From: Sphingopyxis sp. H073
GTDB lineage: Bacteria > Pseudomonadota > Alphaproteobacteria > Sphingomonadales > Sphingomonadaceae
Direction of reading: 5' to 3'
Assembly (NCBI RefSeq): GCF_001468395.1
Contig: NZ_LNSG01000004.1
Location: 124,001-188,000, forward strand
Length of the DNA stretch: 64,000 bases
Positions 28,110-36,560 of this stretch are shown in pieces. Both the position numbers and the translations under genes were made by a program. The notes under the pieces were generated by a model that saw only the letters and a program-made list of their open reading frames with translations, was not told the origin of the DNA and did not search any database. Within the stretch, counting starts at the first letter, position 1. Each line of letters starts with the position of its first letter.

Positions 28110-29126
28110 ATGCCTGACAACCGCCGCTTCCTGCTCGTCCGCCGCCCCAATGGCGAACCCGTGCGGGCGGACTTCTCGCTCGTGACCGAACCGACGCCCG
28201 AGCTCGCCGCCGGGCAATTCCTGATCCGCAACCATTATGCCTCGCTCGATCCCGCGATCCGCGGTTGGATGGACGATGCGCCGAGCTATATGCCGCCGAT
28301 CCCGCTCGGCACGCCGGTGCGAGCGTCGACCGTCGGCATCGTCGAGGCGAGCAACGCCGAGGGCTTCGCGCCCGGCCAGTGGGTGATGGGCCTCAACGCG
28401 ATCGAGGATTATTCGGTTGGCACCGTCGGCGGCTTCACCCAGCCGATCGACGCCAGCCTCGTCCCCTCTGTGACCAATTACCTCTCGGTGCTCGGCGCGG
28501 TCGGGATGACCGCCTATTTCGGCTATATCGATGTCTGCGAACCCAAGCCCGGCGACGTCGTACTCGTCACCGGCGCGGCGGGCGCGGTCGGGTCGCTCGT
28601 TGGCCAGATCGCGAAAATCAAGGGCGCGAGCAAGGTCATCGGCATCGCCGGCGGACCCGAGAAGTGCGCGAAACTGATCGATCGCTACGGCTTCGACGCC
28701 GCGATCGACTATCGCGGCAAGGATCTTGCGGCGCTCACCGCCGCGATCCGCGTCGAGGCGCCCGACGGCGTCGACATCATCTTTGAAAATGTCGGCGGCG
28801 ACATCCTCGACGCCGGCCTCAACAATCTGCGCCACGGTGCCCGCATCGGCCTCTGCGGCCTGATCAGCGAATATAATTCGGTCGAAAAGATCGGCGCGCG
28901 CAACATCTGGCAGCTGATCGTCCACCGTGCCTCGATCCGCGGGCTGCTCGTCGCCGATTATATCGCGCGTTTCGCCGAGGGCGCCGCCGAGATGGCGGCG
29001 TGGCTGCAACAGGGCAAGCTGATCGCCGACGAGCATGTCGACGAGGGGATCGAAAACAGCTTCGACGCCTTCATGCGGCTCTTCGCGGGGAGCAACCAAG
29101 GCAAGATGATCCTCAAGATCGCATGA
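28110..29126 (+). CDS. Medium-chain NADP-dependent oxidoreductase (copy 2)
   Basis: 338 residues, ribosome site GAGGAGC before the ATG, 9 bases after the molybdoenzyme. The cofactor loop is VTGAAGAVGSLVGQIAKIKG and is followed by VIGIAGGPEKC and VDIIFENVGG. SLDPAIRGWMDD aligns with FDPAQKGWMEN of copy 1, marking them as paralogues. It is expected to reduce an alpha,beta-unsaturated ketone or aldehyde. The stop overlaps the ATG of the ThuA gene (ATGA). Confidence 0.9.
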   Translation: MPDNRRFLLVRRPNGEPVRADFSLVTEPTPELAAGQFLIRNHYASLDPAIRGWMDDAPSYMPPIPLGTPVRASTVGIVEASNAEGFAPGQWVMGLNAIEDYSVGTVGGFTQPIDASLVPSVTNYLSVLGAVGMTAYFGYIDVCEPKPGDVVLVTGAAGAVGSLVGQIAKIKGASKVIGIAGGPEKCAKLIDRYGFDAAIDYRGKDLAALTAAIRVEAPDGVDIIFENVGGDILDAGLNNLRHGARIGLCGLISEYNSVEKIGARNIWQLIVHRASIRGLLVADYIARFAEGAAEMAAWLQQGKLIADEHVDEGIENSFDAFMRLFAGSNQGKMILKIA

Positions 29127-29899
29127 CGGGAACACGCCGCCTTCTCGTCCTGTCGGGCGGCCATCCCTATGAAGCCGAACCCTTCGCCGATCTGCTCGCG
29201 AGCTTCGAAGGCTGGACCGTCACGCACCTGAACCATCCAGAAGCCGAGATCGCGGTCGCAGAGGGCGCAGCAGATGCGGCCGACGCGATCCTCTTTTACG
29301 ACATGCCGGGATATAGCTTCGGCGACGGCAGGGCGGCGACGCGGCCACCATCCTTCACCTATCGCCGTGCCATCACCGACTATTTCGCGCGCGGCGGCGG
29401 CGCGGTTGCAATGCATCATGCGATCGCGGGCTGGGCCGAATGGCCCGAATGGGCCGAGATGCTCGGCGGACGCTTTCTCTACGATCCCGGCGAAGCCCAC
29501 GGCGAGCAGCATCTCGACTCGGGCTATCGTCATGAGGTCCGTTACGACGCCATCGTCCTCGATCCCGCGCATCCGGCGACCGCCGGACTGCCGCCGCGCT
29601 TTCCGCTGTGCGACGAGCTGTATCTTGCGCCGATCTGGGGTACGACGAAACCGCTGCTCCGCGCCGATCACGCCTTCGTTCGCGAAAATTTCTATTCGGC
29701 ATCACAGGCCGTGACGGGGCGCATGTTCAGCAACGACGGTTGGGATCACCGTCCCGAAAGCGACCTGATCGCGTGGGAAAGGCCGGTCGGCACGGGCCGC
29801 CTGATCTATCTGCAGCCCGGCGACGGCCCCACCGCTTATGCCGACCCAAACCTTCGCCGGTTCCTCGCCAACGCGCTCGCCCATGTCGCCGCTTCCTAA
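29123..29899 (+). CDS. ThuA-like domain protein (copy 2)
   Basis: 258 residues from the ATG that overlaps the previous stop (ATGA). RRLLVLSGGHPYEAEPFADLL is the first strand and helix of the ThuA amidotransferase-like fold (core LLVLSGGHPYE); AILFYDMPGY, GGGAVAMHHAIAGW and a late TGRLIYLQPGDGP correspond to the conserved blocks. The catalytic triad of true amidotransferases is not evident. As with copy 1, the role in this catabolic setting is unknown. The two ThuA copies are divergent in sequence and may act on different intermediates. Confidence 0.75.
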   Translation: MTGTRRLLVLSGGHPYEAEPFADLLASFEGWTVTHLNHPEAEIAVAEGAADAADAILFYDMPGYSFGDGRAATRPPSFTYRRAITDYFARGGGAVAMHHAIAGWAEWPEWAEMLGGRFLYDPGEAHGEQHLDSGYRHEVRYDAIVLDPAHPATAGLPPRFPLCDELYLAPIWGTTKPLLRADHAFVRENFYSASQAVTGRMFSNDGWDHRPESDLIAWERPVGTGRLIYLQPGDGPTAYADPNLRRFLANALAHVAAS

Positions 29900-29974
29900 C
29901 GAAAATGTGCATCGCGCCGCTGGAGCGGCTGCATATAGTTGCACGCATAATGAGAAGATTGAGGGAAGAGGCGC

Positions 29975-31222
29975 GTGAACGATATCGCCGCAGGCAGTTT
30001 TTTCGAACCGCAGGTCATCGCCGACCCGTTCGACTATTATCGCGCCTGGCTGCCCAAAAGCCCCGTCGTGCAATTGTCGGAAGCGATGTTCCTCGTCCTC
30101 TCCTATGATCTGTGCGCGCAGGCGACGGGGGACGTGGAAACCTTCTCGAACAATTTTCAGGGTACTTTGTCCGGCGCGATGGCGGAGGATGGCGATGTCG
30201 CCGCAATTCTCGCCGAGGGCTGGCCGCAGGTCGACACGCTGCTCACCGCCGATCCGCCGGTGCACACCCGCTTTCGCAAGCTGGTCAACCTCGCCTTCTC
30301 GATGAAGCGCGTCGCCGCAATCGAAGAGGATATGCGCGGCGTCGTGATCGAGCTGATCGAGAAGATGGCGGCAAAAGGTGAGGCCGACTTCGTCCGCGAT
30401 TTCGGCATTCCCCTGCCCGTCGCGATGATCGCCAGCCAGATCGGCATGACCGGCGACGACCTCGACAAGGTGAAGCGCTGGTCCGATGCCTTCGTCGATC
30501 GCCTCGGCCGCATGATCCCCAAGGAGCGCGAACTCGAATGTGCGCGCGAGGTCGTCGAATTCCAGCATTTCGTCAAAGCCAAGATCGACGAGCGCCGTGC
30601 CGAACGCACCGAGGATCTGCTCTCCGACCTCGTCTATGCCGAGGTCGACGGCGAGCGCCCGCTCGAAGACGCCGAAATCCTGTCGATCATGCAGCAGTTG
30701 ATGGTCGCGGGGAACGAGACGACGACCTCGGCGCTCGCCGGCGGGCTCCTCCAACTGATCGAGAATCCCGACCAGATGGCGAAAGCCGTCGCCGCCGCGG
30801 ACGAAGGAAACGAGCGGGCGATCATCAATCTCGTCGAAGAAGTGCTGCGAACCGAGAGTCCGACCGCGGGCATGTGGCGGATGGTGCTGAAGGAAACCGA
30901 ACTTGGCGGGGTCAAAATCCCCAAGGGCGCGATGGTCCAGCTGCGCTATGCTGCAGCGAACCGCGACCCGGCGAAATACCCCGATCCCGACCGTTTCGAC
31001 ATCGAGCGCGCCAACGCGCGCAGCCATCTCGCCTTCGGCAAGGGCATCCATATGTGCGTGGGCAATATGCTGAGTCGCAAGGAAATGGCGGTCGCCTATA
31101 CCGAACTTCTGACGCGCCTGGCCGACTTCCGCGTCGCCGACGGCCATGTGCCGAGCTGGCCGCCGAATATGCTGCTGCGCGGGCTGACCACGCTGCCGAT
31201 CACCTTTCGGCGGCGCGCATGA
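29975..31222 (+). CDS. Cytochrome P450
   Basis: 415 residues with a GTG start after GAGGGAAGAG. Hallmarks: the I-helix AGNETTTSA (residues about 245-253) for oxygen activation, the K-helix EVLRTES, and the heme loop FGKGIHMCVGN with the axial Cys near residue 361. The length and form are those of soluble bacterial class I P450s, which need a ferredoxin and a reductase; neither is coded in this window. It probably hydroxylates the alicyclic or isoprenoid substrate. It lies 75 bases after the ThuA gene and overlaps the next gene by ATGA, placing it at the head of the CoA-metabolism half of the unit. Confidence 0.95.
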   Translation: MNDIAAGSFFEPQVIADPFDYYRAWLPKSPVVQLSEAMFLVLSYDLCAQATGDVETFSNNFQGTLSGAMAEDGDVAAILAEGWPQVDTLLTADPPVHTRFRKLVNLAFSMKRVAAIEEDMRGVVIELIEKMAAKGEADFVRDFGIPLPVAMIASQIGMTGDDLDKVKRWSDAFVDRLGRMIPKERELECAREVVEFQHFVKAKIDERRAERTEDLLSDLVYAEVDGERPLEDAEILSIMQQLMVAGNETTTSALAGGLLQLIENPDQMAKAVAAADEGNERAIINLVEEVLRTESPTAGMWRMVLKETELGGVKIPKGAMVQLRYAAANRDPAKYPDPDRFDIERANARSHLAFGKGIHMCVGNMLSRKEMAVAYTELLTRLADFRVADGHVPSWPPNMLLRGLTTLPITFRRRA

Positions 31223-32280
31223 ACTTCGACCTGGACGAAGACCAGCAGCTGACGCGCGACACGATCGGGCGATTTCTGGGTCCGATCGATGTCGCGGCGC
31301 GGCACGCGATGCGGCGCGGCGCCGGCGGCTATACGCGCGCACGCTGGCAGGAGATCGCCGACCTTGGCCTGCTTGCGCTCGCGGCGCCCGAGGCGCTGGG
31401 TGGCATCGGCGGGACGATGGTCGACTTGGCGCTCGCTGCCGAGGCGCTCGGCGCGGGGATCGCGATCGATCCTTGGCTCGAAAATGGCGTACTGCCGATC
31501 CGGCTCGCCGCGGTCGCCGGCGATGCGGCGCTCGTGGGCGACCTGATTGCCGGACAGCGCCTCGCGGCCGTCGCCTTTGCCGAACCGGGTCGCCGCTATG
31601 AAACCACGGCGGTCGGGACGCGGGCCGTGGGCGGCCAGATCGTCGGCGCCAAAATTTTCGTCCTCGGCGCGCCGCTCGCCGATATTCTGCTCGTCACGAT
31701 CGCGGGCGATCGGCTGGCAAAAGTCGCGCCCGACGCCGCCGGGGTCGTGCGGCAGGATTATCCGGTGATCGACGGATCGAACGCCGCGACGCTCGACCTG
31801 CACCGGGTGCCCGCCGACATCTGCGAGCTGCCGGAAACCAAATTCCGGCGCGTCATCGGCGATGTCCAGACGCTCGCCGCCGCCGAAATGCTGGGCCTGG
31901 CGCAACGGATGTTCGACGACACGCTTGCCTATGTCGGCGAGCGCCGGCAGTTCGGCGCCGCAATCGGCAGCTTTCAGGCGCTCCAGCACCGGCTCGTCGA
32001 ATGCTATGCGGCGCTTGAACAGGCCCGATCGATGGTGCTGCGCACCGCGATGCTCGATCCCACCACCGACGACGCCAACTGGCCGCGCATCGCCGCGGGC
32101 GCAAAGGCCTTCGTCGGCGAAGCGGCGACGAAGATCGGGCTCGAGGCGGTGCAGATGCACGGCGGCATGGGGCAGACCGACGAACTGGCGATCGGCCACG
32201 CGCTGAAGCGGGTTATGCTGCTCGACAAATTGTTCGGCGACCAGGACCATTGCCTGCGCAGCTTTGCGAGGGCGGCATGA
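31219..32280 (+). CDS. Acyl-CoA dehydrogenase, short subunit
   Basis: 353 residues, start overlapping the P450 stop (ATGA). The acyl-CoA dehydrogenase fold is seen in MNFDLDEDQQLTRDT, the middle beta domain with VAFAEPGRRYE, and the C-terminal QFGAAIGSFQALQHRLVE helix and LQMHGG-type motif (VQMHGGMGQTDEL). It is short and divergent compared with the partner at 33822-35030. Pairs of unequal dehydrogenases coded close together form heteromeric alpha2beta2 enzymes in steroid and similar pathways, in which each subunit supplies part of the FAD and active site. That assignment is an inference from size and context. Confidence 0.9.
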   Translation: MNFDLDEDQQLTRDTIGRFLGPIDVAARHAMRRGAGGYTRARWQEIADLGLLALAAPEALGGIGGTMVDLALAAEALGAGIAIDPWLENGVLPIRLAAVAGDAALVGDLIAGQRLAAVAFAEPGRRYETTAVGTRAVGGQIVGAKIFVLGAPLADILLVTIAGDRLAKVAPDAAGVVRQDYPVIDGSNAATLDLHRVPADICELPETKFRRVIGDVQTLAAAEMLGLAQRMFDDTLAYVGERRQFGAAIGSFQALQHRLVECYAALEQARSMVLRTAMLDPTTDDANWPRIAAGAKAFVGEAATKIGLEAVQMHGGMGQTDELAIGHALKRVMLLDKLFGDQDHCLRSFARAA

Positions 32281-32669
32281 GCGCGCTCGCCCCCATCGCG
32301 CCAGGCCTATGGACCGACGAGGCCGAACCGCGGCTGATCGGCGGCCGCCGTGCCGATGGCGAGATCGTCTTCCCGGTTCCCGATGGCGATGCCGCGGCGC
32401 TGGTCGAACCCGTCGCGCTGTCACGCAGGGGCAAGCTATGGTCGTGGACGACGCAGGCCTTCGAACCAAAAGAACCCTATAGCGGCCCGCAGCCGTTCGA
32501 GCCCTTCCTGATCGGTTATGTCGAGCTGCCCGGCGAGGTGATCGTCGAGACACGGATCGTCGATGCCGCCCCCGCAGACCTTGTGATCGGCATGCCGATG
32601 GAATTCGCCGTCGTTCCGTTCGACGATGCGAGGTCAACCTACGCCTTTCGCCCGGAGCGCCAGCCATGA
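32277..32669 (+). CDS. OB-fold (DUF35-type) protein without zinc-ribbon cysteines
   Basis: 130 residues, start overlapping the previous stop (ATGA). The C-terminal OB-fold strands PFLIGYVELPGEVIVETRIV are typical of DUF35 proteins (core FLIGYVELP), which pair with SCP2-type thiolases. DUF35 proteins normally begin with a rubredoxin-like zinc ribbon (two Cys pairs); here the whole protein contains no Cys, and the region reads RLIGGRRADGEIVFP. The partner thiolase is coded immediately downstream with a 4-base overlap, so the two very likely form a thiolase or aldolase complex as in steroid side-chain degradation. Confidence 0.8.
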   Translation: MSALAPIAPGLWTDEAEPRLIGGRRADGEIVFPVPDGDAAALVEPVALSRRGKLWSWTTQAFEPKEPYSGPQPFEPFLIGYVELPGEVIVETRIVDAAPADLVIGMPMEFAVVPFDDARSTYAFRPERQP

Positions 32670-33814
32670 GCGACAACGTCTATATCATCGGCGCCGGAAT
32701 CCACCCCTTCGGCCGCACCGACAGCCGATCGGGGCGCGACCAGGGCGTTTATGCCGTGCGACAGGCGCTGGCAGACGCCGGGGTCGAATGGGGAGACGTC
32801 GAATTCGCCTATGGCGGGTCGGCGGCGGCCGGCTCGGCCGACATCATGGTCAATGAACTCGGCCTGACCAGCGTGCCCTTCATCAACGTCGCCAACGGCT
32901 GCGCCACGGGTGGCAGCGCGCTGACGGCGGCGCAAAACGCGATCGCGGCGGGCGCGTGCGACATCGCGCTCGCGGTCGGCTTCGACAAGCATCCGCGCGG
33001 CGCGTTCAACGCCAAGCCCTCGGATTACGGCCTACCCGAATGGTATGGCGAGACGGGGATGATGCTGACGACGCAATTCTTCGCGCTCAAGATCCAGCGA
33101 TACATGGCTCTGCACGGGATCAGCCGGCGCACGCTCGGCCTCGTCGCCGAAAAGGCCTTCCGCAACGGCACTCTCTGCGACCATGCTTGGCGGCGCTCGC
33201 CGGTCGATCTCGACACGATCCTGAACGCGCCGATGGTCAACGATCCGCTGACCAAATATATGTTCTGCTCGCCTGCCGAGGGCGCGGTCGCGCTGGTGCT
33301 GGCTTCGGCCAAGAAGGTCCGCGAGCTCGGCGCCGACGCGGTGCGCATCGCCAGCGTCGCCTTTCGCACCCGCCCCGAAGGCTCGTTCGAGGTCTTCGCG
33401 CCGTCGATCAGCGTCAATGGCGGCGGCAAGCCGACCGAAATTGCCAGCAAGGCCGCATTCGAAATGGCCGGGATCGGCCCCGAAGATGTCTCGGTCGCGC
33501 AATTGCAGGACACCGAAAGCGGCGCCGAGATCATGCATATGGCCGAAAACGGCTTCTGCGCCGACGGCGAGCAGGAACAGTGGCTTGCCGAGGGCTGGAG
33601 CGAAATCGGCGGCAAGCTGCCGGTCAACACCGACGGCGGCTGCCTCGCGTGCGGCGAGCCGATCGGCGCCTCGGGCCTGCGGCAGGTTTACGAAAACACG
33701 GTGCAACTGCGCGGTCGCGGCGGCGAGCGGCAGGTGCCGAACAGCCCGAAGGTGGGCTATTCTCATGTCTATGGAGCGCCCGGCCTGTCGGCGGTGGCGA
33801 TCCTCGAGCGCTAG
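32666..33814 (+). CDS. SCP2-type thiolase / lipid-transfer protein
   Basis: 382 residues, start overlapping the OB-fold gene. Thiolase superfamily features: N-terminal VYIIGAGIHPFGR, candidate nucleophile C79 in NGCATGGSAL, and the C-terminal NTDGGCLACGEPIGASG, followed by GAPGLSAVAIL. The usual GHP motif reads GEP, with Glu in place of the catalytic His, as in several lipid-transfer proteins that act as thiolase-like or retro-aldolase enzymes rather than standard thiolases. It probably cleaves a C-C bond in a CoA-linked side chain. Its TAG stop lies 7 bases before the next acyl-CoA dehydrogenase. Confidence 0.88.
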   Translation: MSDNVYIIGAGIHPFGRTDSRSGRDQGVYAVRQALADAGVEWGDVEFAYGGSAAAGSADIMVNELGLTSVPFINVANGCATGGSALTAAQNAIAAGACDIALAVGFDKHPRGAFNAKPSDYGLPEWYGETGMMLTTQFFALKIQRYMALHGISRRTLGLVAEKAFRNGTLCDHAWRRSPVDLDTILNAPMVNDPLTKYMFCSPAEGAVALVLASAKKVRELGADAVRIASVAFRTRPEGSFEVFAPSISVNGGGKPTEIASKAAFEMAGIGPEDVSVAQLQDTESGAEIMHMAENGFCADGEQEQWLAEGWSEIGGKLPVNTDGGCLACGEPIGASGLRQVYENTVQLRGRGGERQVPNSPKVGYSHVYGAPGLSAVAILER

Positions 33815-33821
33815 AAGAGAT

Positions 33822-35030
33822 ATGGATCTGGATCTTTCCAACGACGAACTGGAATTTCGCGAGGAGGTCCGCGACTTCCTGCACACGTCGCTGCCGGACT
33901 ATGTGCGCGATGGCGCGCGGCGGACCCCCGGGGTCTTCGTCGAACCCGACATTGGCCTCGTCTGGCACCGCATCCTCAACGACAAGGGCTGGGTCGCCTA
34001 TCATTGGCCCGAGGATTGCGGCGGCACCGGCTGGACGCCGATGCAGCGATATATCTTCGAAAAGGAATGCGCGATCGCGGGCGCCCCGGCGCTGTCGGTG
34101 CTGGGCCTGCGCCTCGTCGGCCCCGTCATCTGCGCCTTTGGTACGCAGGAGCAGAAGGACCGCTTCCTGCCCGCGATCCGCGCCGGCACCGACTATTGGT
34201 GCCAGGGCTATTCCGAACCGCAAAGCGGCTCCGACCTCGCCTCGCTCCGCACCCGCGCGCGCCGCGAAGGCGACGAATATGTCGTCGATGGATCGAAGAT
34301 CTGGACGACGCATGCGCATCACGCGAACTGGATCTTCTGTCTTGTCCGCACCGACGGCGAGGTGAAGAAGCAGGCTGGGATCAGTTTCTTGCTGATCCCG
34401 ATGGACCAGCCTGGCGTCACCGTCACACCGATCATCACCATGGCGGGCGATCACGAGGTCAATCAGGTCTTTCTCGACGGCGCGCGCACGTCGGTCGACA
34501 ACCGCATCGGCGAAGAGGGGCAGGGCTGGACGATCGCCAAATTCCTGCTCGAGAACGAGCGCGGCGGATCGTTCCATGCGCCGCGCCTGATCCGCGCGAT
34601 CGACCATCTGGAACAACTCGCGGCCGCCGCGCCGAGCGGACATAATGGGGCTTTAGGCAGTGATATCCAGATCGCGACGCGGATCGCGCGGTTGCGGCTC
34701 GAGGCCGAAGCCCTCGAGACCACCGAACTGCGCATCCTTGCCGACATCGCCAAAGGCCGCCCGGCCGGGCCGCAGACATCGCTCGTCAAACTGCTCTCCT
34801 CCGAGATTCACCAGCGGATCGACGGCGTCGCAATGGATCTGCACGGCTATGACGGCCTGCAATTGCCGACCGTCCGTCCGCTCTACGGCAACGAAGCCCC
34901 GTCGGCGATCGGTGACGAGGACGCGCAGGTCGCCGCTGCGCGCTATCTCAACAGTCGTGCATGGACCGTCTTCGGCGGTTCGAGCGAAGTCCAGAAGAAC
35001 ATCATAGCAAAGACGGTGCTACGCCTATGA
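33822..35030 (+). CDS. Acyl-CoA dehydrogenase, long subunit
   Basis: 402 residues. Complete acyl-CoA dehydrogenase layout: N-terminal helices (LSNDELEFREEVRDFL), GWVAYHWPEDCGGTGW, the flavin segment QGYSEPQSGSDLASL, the IWTTHAH strand, and the C-terminal VFGGSSEVQKNIIAKTVL. It catalyses alpha,beta-desaturation of an acyl-CoA with FAD and electron-transfer flavoprotein. It is the presumed partner of the short dehydrogenase at 31219. The first ATG (33822) follows AGAAGAG. Its TGA overlaps the ATG of the LuxR regulator. Confidence 0.93.
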   Translation: MDLDLSNDELEFREEVRDFLHTSLPDYVRDGARRTPGVFVEPDIGLVWHRILNDKGWVAYHWPEDCGGTGWTPMQRYIFEKECAIAGAPALSVLGLRLVGPVICAFGTQEQKDRFLPAIRAGTDYWCQGYSEPQSGSDLASLRTRARREGDEYVVDGSKIWTTHAHHANWIFCLVRTDGEVKKQAGISFLLIPMDQPGVTVTPIITMAGDHEVNQVFLDGARTSVDNRIGEEGQGWTIAKFLLENERGGSFHAPRLIRAIDHLEQLAAAAPSGHNGALGSDIQIATRIARLRLEAEALETTELRILADIAKGRPAGPQTSLVKLLSSEIHQRIDGVAMDLHGYDGLQLPTVRPLYGNEAPSAIGDEDAQVAAARYLNSRAWTVFGGSSEVQKNIIAKTVLRL

Positions 35031-35893
35031 CACATGCATTGCGAGTTGCGAACCAGTGTGAAATAGTCCCGCCGATGGGAGAGAGCGCAGCCAGGCTGCC
35101 GGACGACGGGCTTGCACCGCCGATGAATACCAGGGCGCTCGTCGACGCGGTCACGGTCCGCGGCGTGGAGGATATCCACGACGCGGCGGTTGCGCTGCGC
35201 GATTTCGCCGCCGCGCATGGCCTTCGCGCCGCGCTATGCGACGATATCGCCTCCAAGGAGACCATGGTCGATGCCGACGGAGCCGTGCTCGCCGCCGACC
35301 TGTTCGGCTGGCTGGGCGACGGCGAACGCTGGTGGGAGGATCACAGGCTCGCGCTTCACTCGCCGTTGCCGCGCTCGTGCCGTTATGAAAGCGAGGCCTT
35401 CTGGTGCAATGGCCAGGGGTTCCGCACCGCGGTGCCCAACCCGTATCTCGATGACATCGACCTCTCACGCTATTTCGCCGCAAACCAGCGCTACCAGGCG
35501 GCGATCGTCGTTCCGGTCCACCTCCCGTTCGGGCAGATTTCGGCGAACAGCTATCACCCTATGGATCCCGAGATCACCGATCTCAGCGACCAGTTCGCCC
35601 AGATCGGGCATATCCTCGGCGCCGCGACGCGGCGCTTCATCGCGGGCTATGCCTCGGCGATGCGCACCAAGCGCCGCATTCCCTCGGATTGCGAGCTGTC
35701 GAAGCGCGAGGTCGAATGCCTGCGCTGGGCCGCGATCGGCAAGACCGACCGCGAGATCGGCATGATCATCTCGCTGAGCCACGCGACGGTGCGCTATCAT
35801 GTTCACCGTGCGGGCGAGAAGCTGAACTCGGTCAACCGCGCGCAGACGATCTTCAAGGCCGGGCAGCTGGGGTATCTGGGGGCGAATAGCTGA
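35027..35893 (+). CDS. LuxR-family transcriptional regulator
   Basis: 288 residues if translation starts at the ATG overlapping the previous stop (35027); in-frame ATGs at 35075 and 35126 region are alternatives. The N-terminal two thirds resemble an autoinducer-binding-like alpha/beta sensor (YQAAIVVPVHLPFGQIS). The C-terminus has a GerE/LuxR helix-turn-helix: LSKREVECLRWAAIGKTDREIG and ATVRYHVHRAGEKL, with conserved Glu and Val-His residues (quoted in short: KREVECLRW, KTDREIGMI). As the last gene of the unit it likely senses a pathway compound and regulates this cluster. No LuxI-type synthase is present. Confidence 0.88.
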   Translation: MTHALRVANQCEIVPPMGESAARLPDDGLAPPMNTRALVDAVTVRGVEDIHDAAVALRDFAAAHGLRAALCDDIASKETMVDADGAVLAADLFGWLGDGERWWEDHRLALHSPLPRSCRYESEAFWCNGQGFRTAVPNPYLDDIDLSRYFAANQRYQAAIVVPVHLPFGQISANSYHPMDPEITDLSDQFAQIGHILGAATRRFIAGYASAMRTKRRIPSDCELSKREVECLRWAAIGKTDREIGMIISLSHATVRYHVHRAGEKLNSVNRAQTIFKAGQLGYLGANS

Positions 35894-35925
35894 ATCGCGT
35901 TCCCAAACCTACCGGCCGGTCCGCT

Positions 35926-36462
35926 TCACCCCAACGACCTTAGCGGCTCGCTCCCGTCCCACCCCATCGCCGCATCGCGCATCATCGCGAACAGCTCGCG
36001 CGTGCCTGCCTGCGGTTCCAGCAATTCTACCAGCGTCCCCGGCCCGGTGCCGGGATCCGCGTAGATCACCCCGCCCGTGTCGCCGACCGGCGCCTCGAAG
36101 ACGATTTCGGCGCCGACCTCGGCGCAGCGGATCCGCGCCTCCGCAATCGAGTCCACCAGCACGCACACGTGGTGCAGTCCCTCGCCCACCGCATATTCGC
36201 CCCGATAGAGCGATTTTGCGTCATTCTCGGGCCGGATCAGCTCGATCTGCATCTCGCCCCAATAACCGAGCGCCATCGTGAAGACGGGATCGCTCGCCTC
36301 GCCGCGATAGCGTCCGCCGGGGAGCGACACGTTCGGCAGCAGGAAGAACGGCCCCGCGCCCATCACATCGGTCCAGTGCTTCACCGCGGCGTCGAAGTCC
36401 GACGGTACGAACGCCAGCTGCATGACGTCCCCGAGCGATGCCAGCGTTGCGGGTGCGGCCAT
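35926..36462 (-). CDS. VOC/glyoxalase-fold protein
   Basis: 178 residues from the ATG at 36462, which follows GAGGGGAGAGAC. Two beta-alpha-beta-beta-beta units are visible: LAFVPSDFDAAVKHWTDVMGAGPFF at the N-terminus (core DFDAAVKHW) and GLHHVCVLVDSIAEARI in the middle, with HHV and a late LVELLEP strand as candidate metal ligands (His and Glu). The fold covers glyoxalase I, methylmalonyl-CoA epimerase and extradiol dioxygenases; VNPxxK-type epimerase signatures are not clear. It is convergent with the LuxR gene and divergent from the Rieske operon. Confidence 0.8.
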   Translation of the reverse strand: MAAPATLASLGDVMQLAFVPSDFDAAVKHWTDVMGAGPFFLLPNVSLPGGRYRGEASDPVFTMALGYWGEMQIELIRPENDAKSLYRGEYAVGEGLHHVCVLVDSIAEARIRCAEVGAEIVFEAPVGDTGGVIYADPGTGPGTLVELLEPQAGTRELFAMMRDAAMGWDGSEPLRSLG

Positions 36463-36560
36463 GTCTCTCCCCTCAAAAGCGATAGCGCACAAGCGCCTGC
36501 CTTTGTGCGATAAGCTCTTCAAGACCCGGAGTCATACTGGGCAAAATGTGAGGGATAGCC

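Noticed and set aside
26238..29135. A 965-codon open frame on the minus strand opposite the molybdoenzyme and reductase
   Set aside because: It is the antisense of three well-recognised plus-strand genes, has Arg/Asp/Ala-rich low-complexity composition and no family resemblance; long antisense frames are common at this GC content.
35894..35925. A terminator between the convergent LuxR and VOC genes
   Set aside because: Only a short ACCGGCCGGT palindrome is present, without a T-run; too weak to call.
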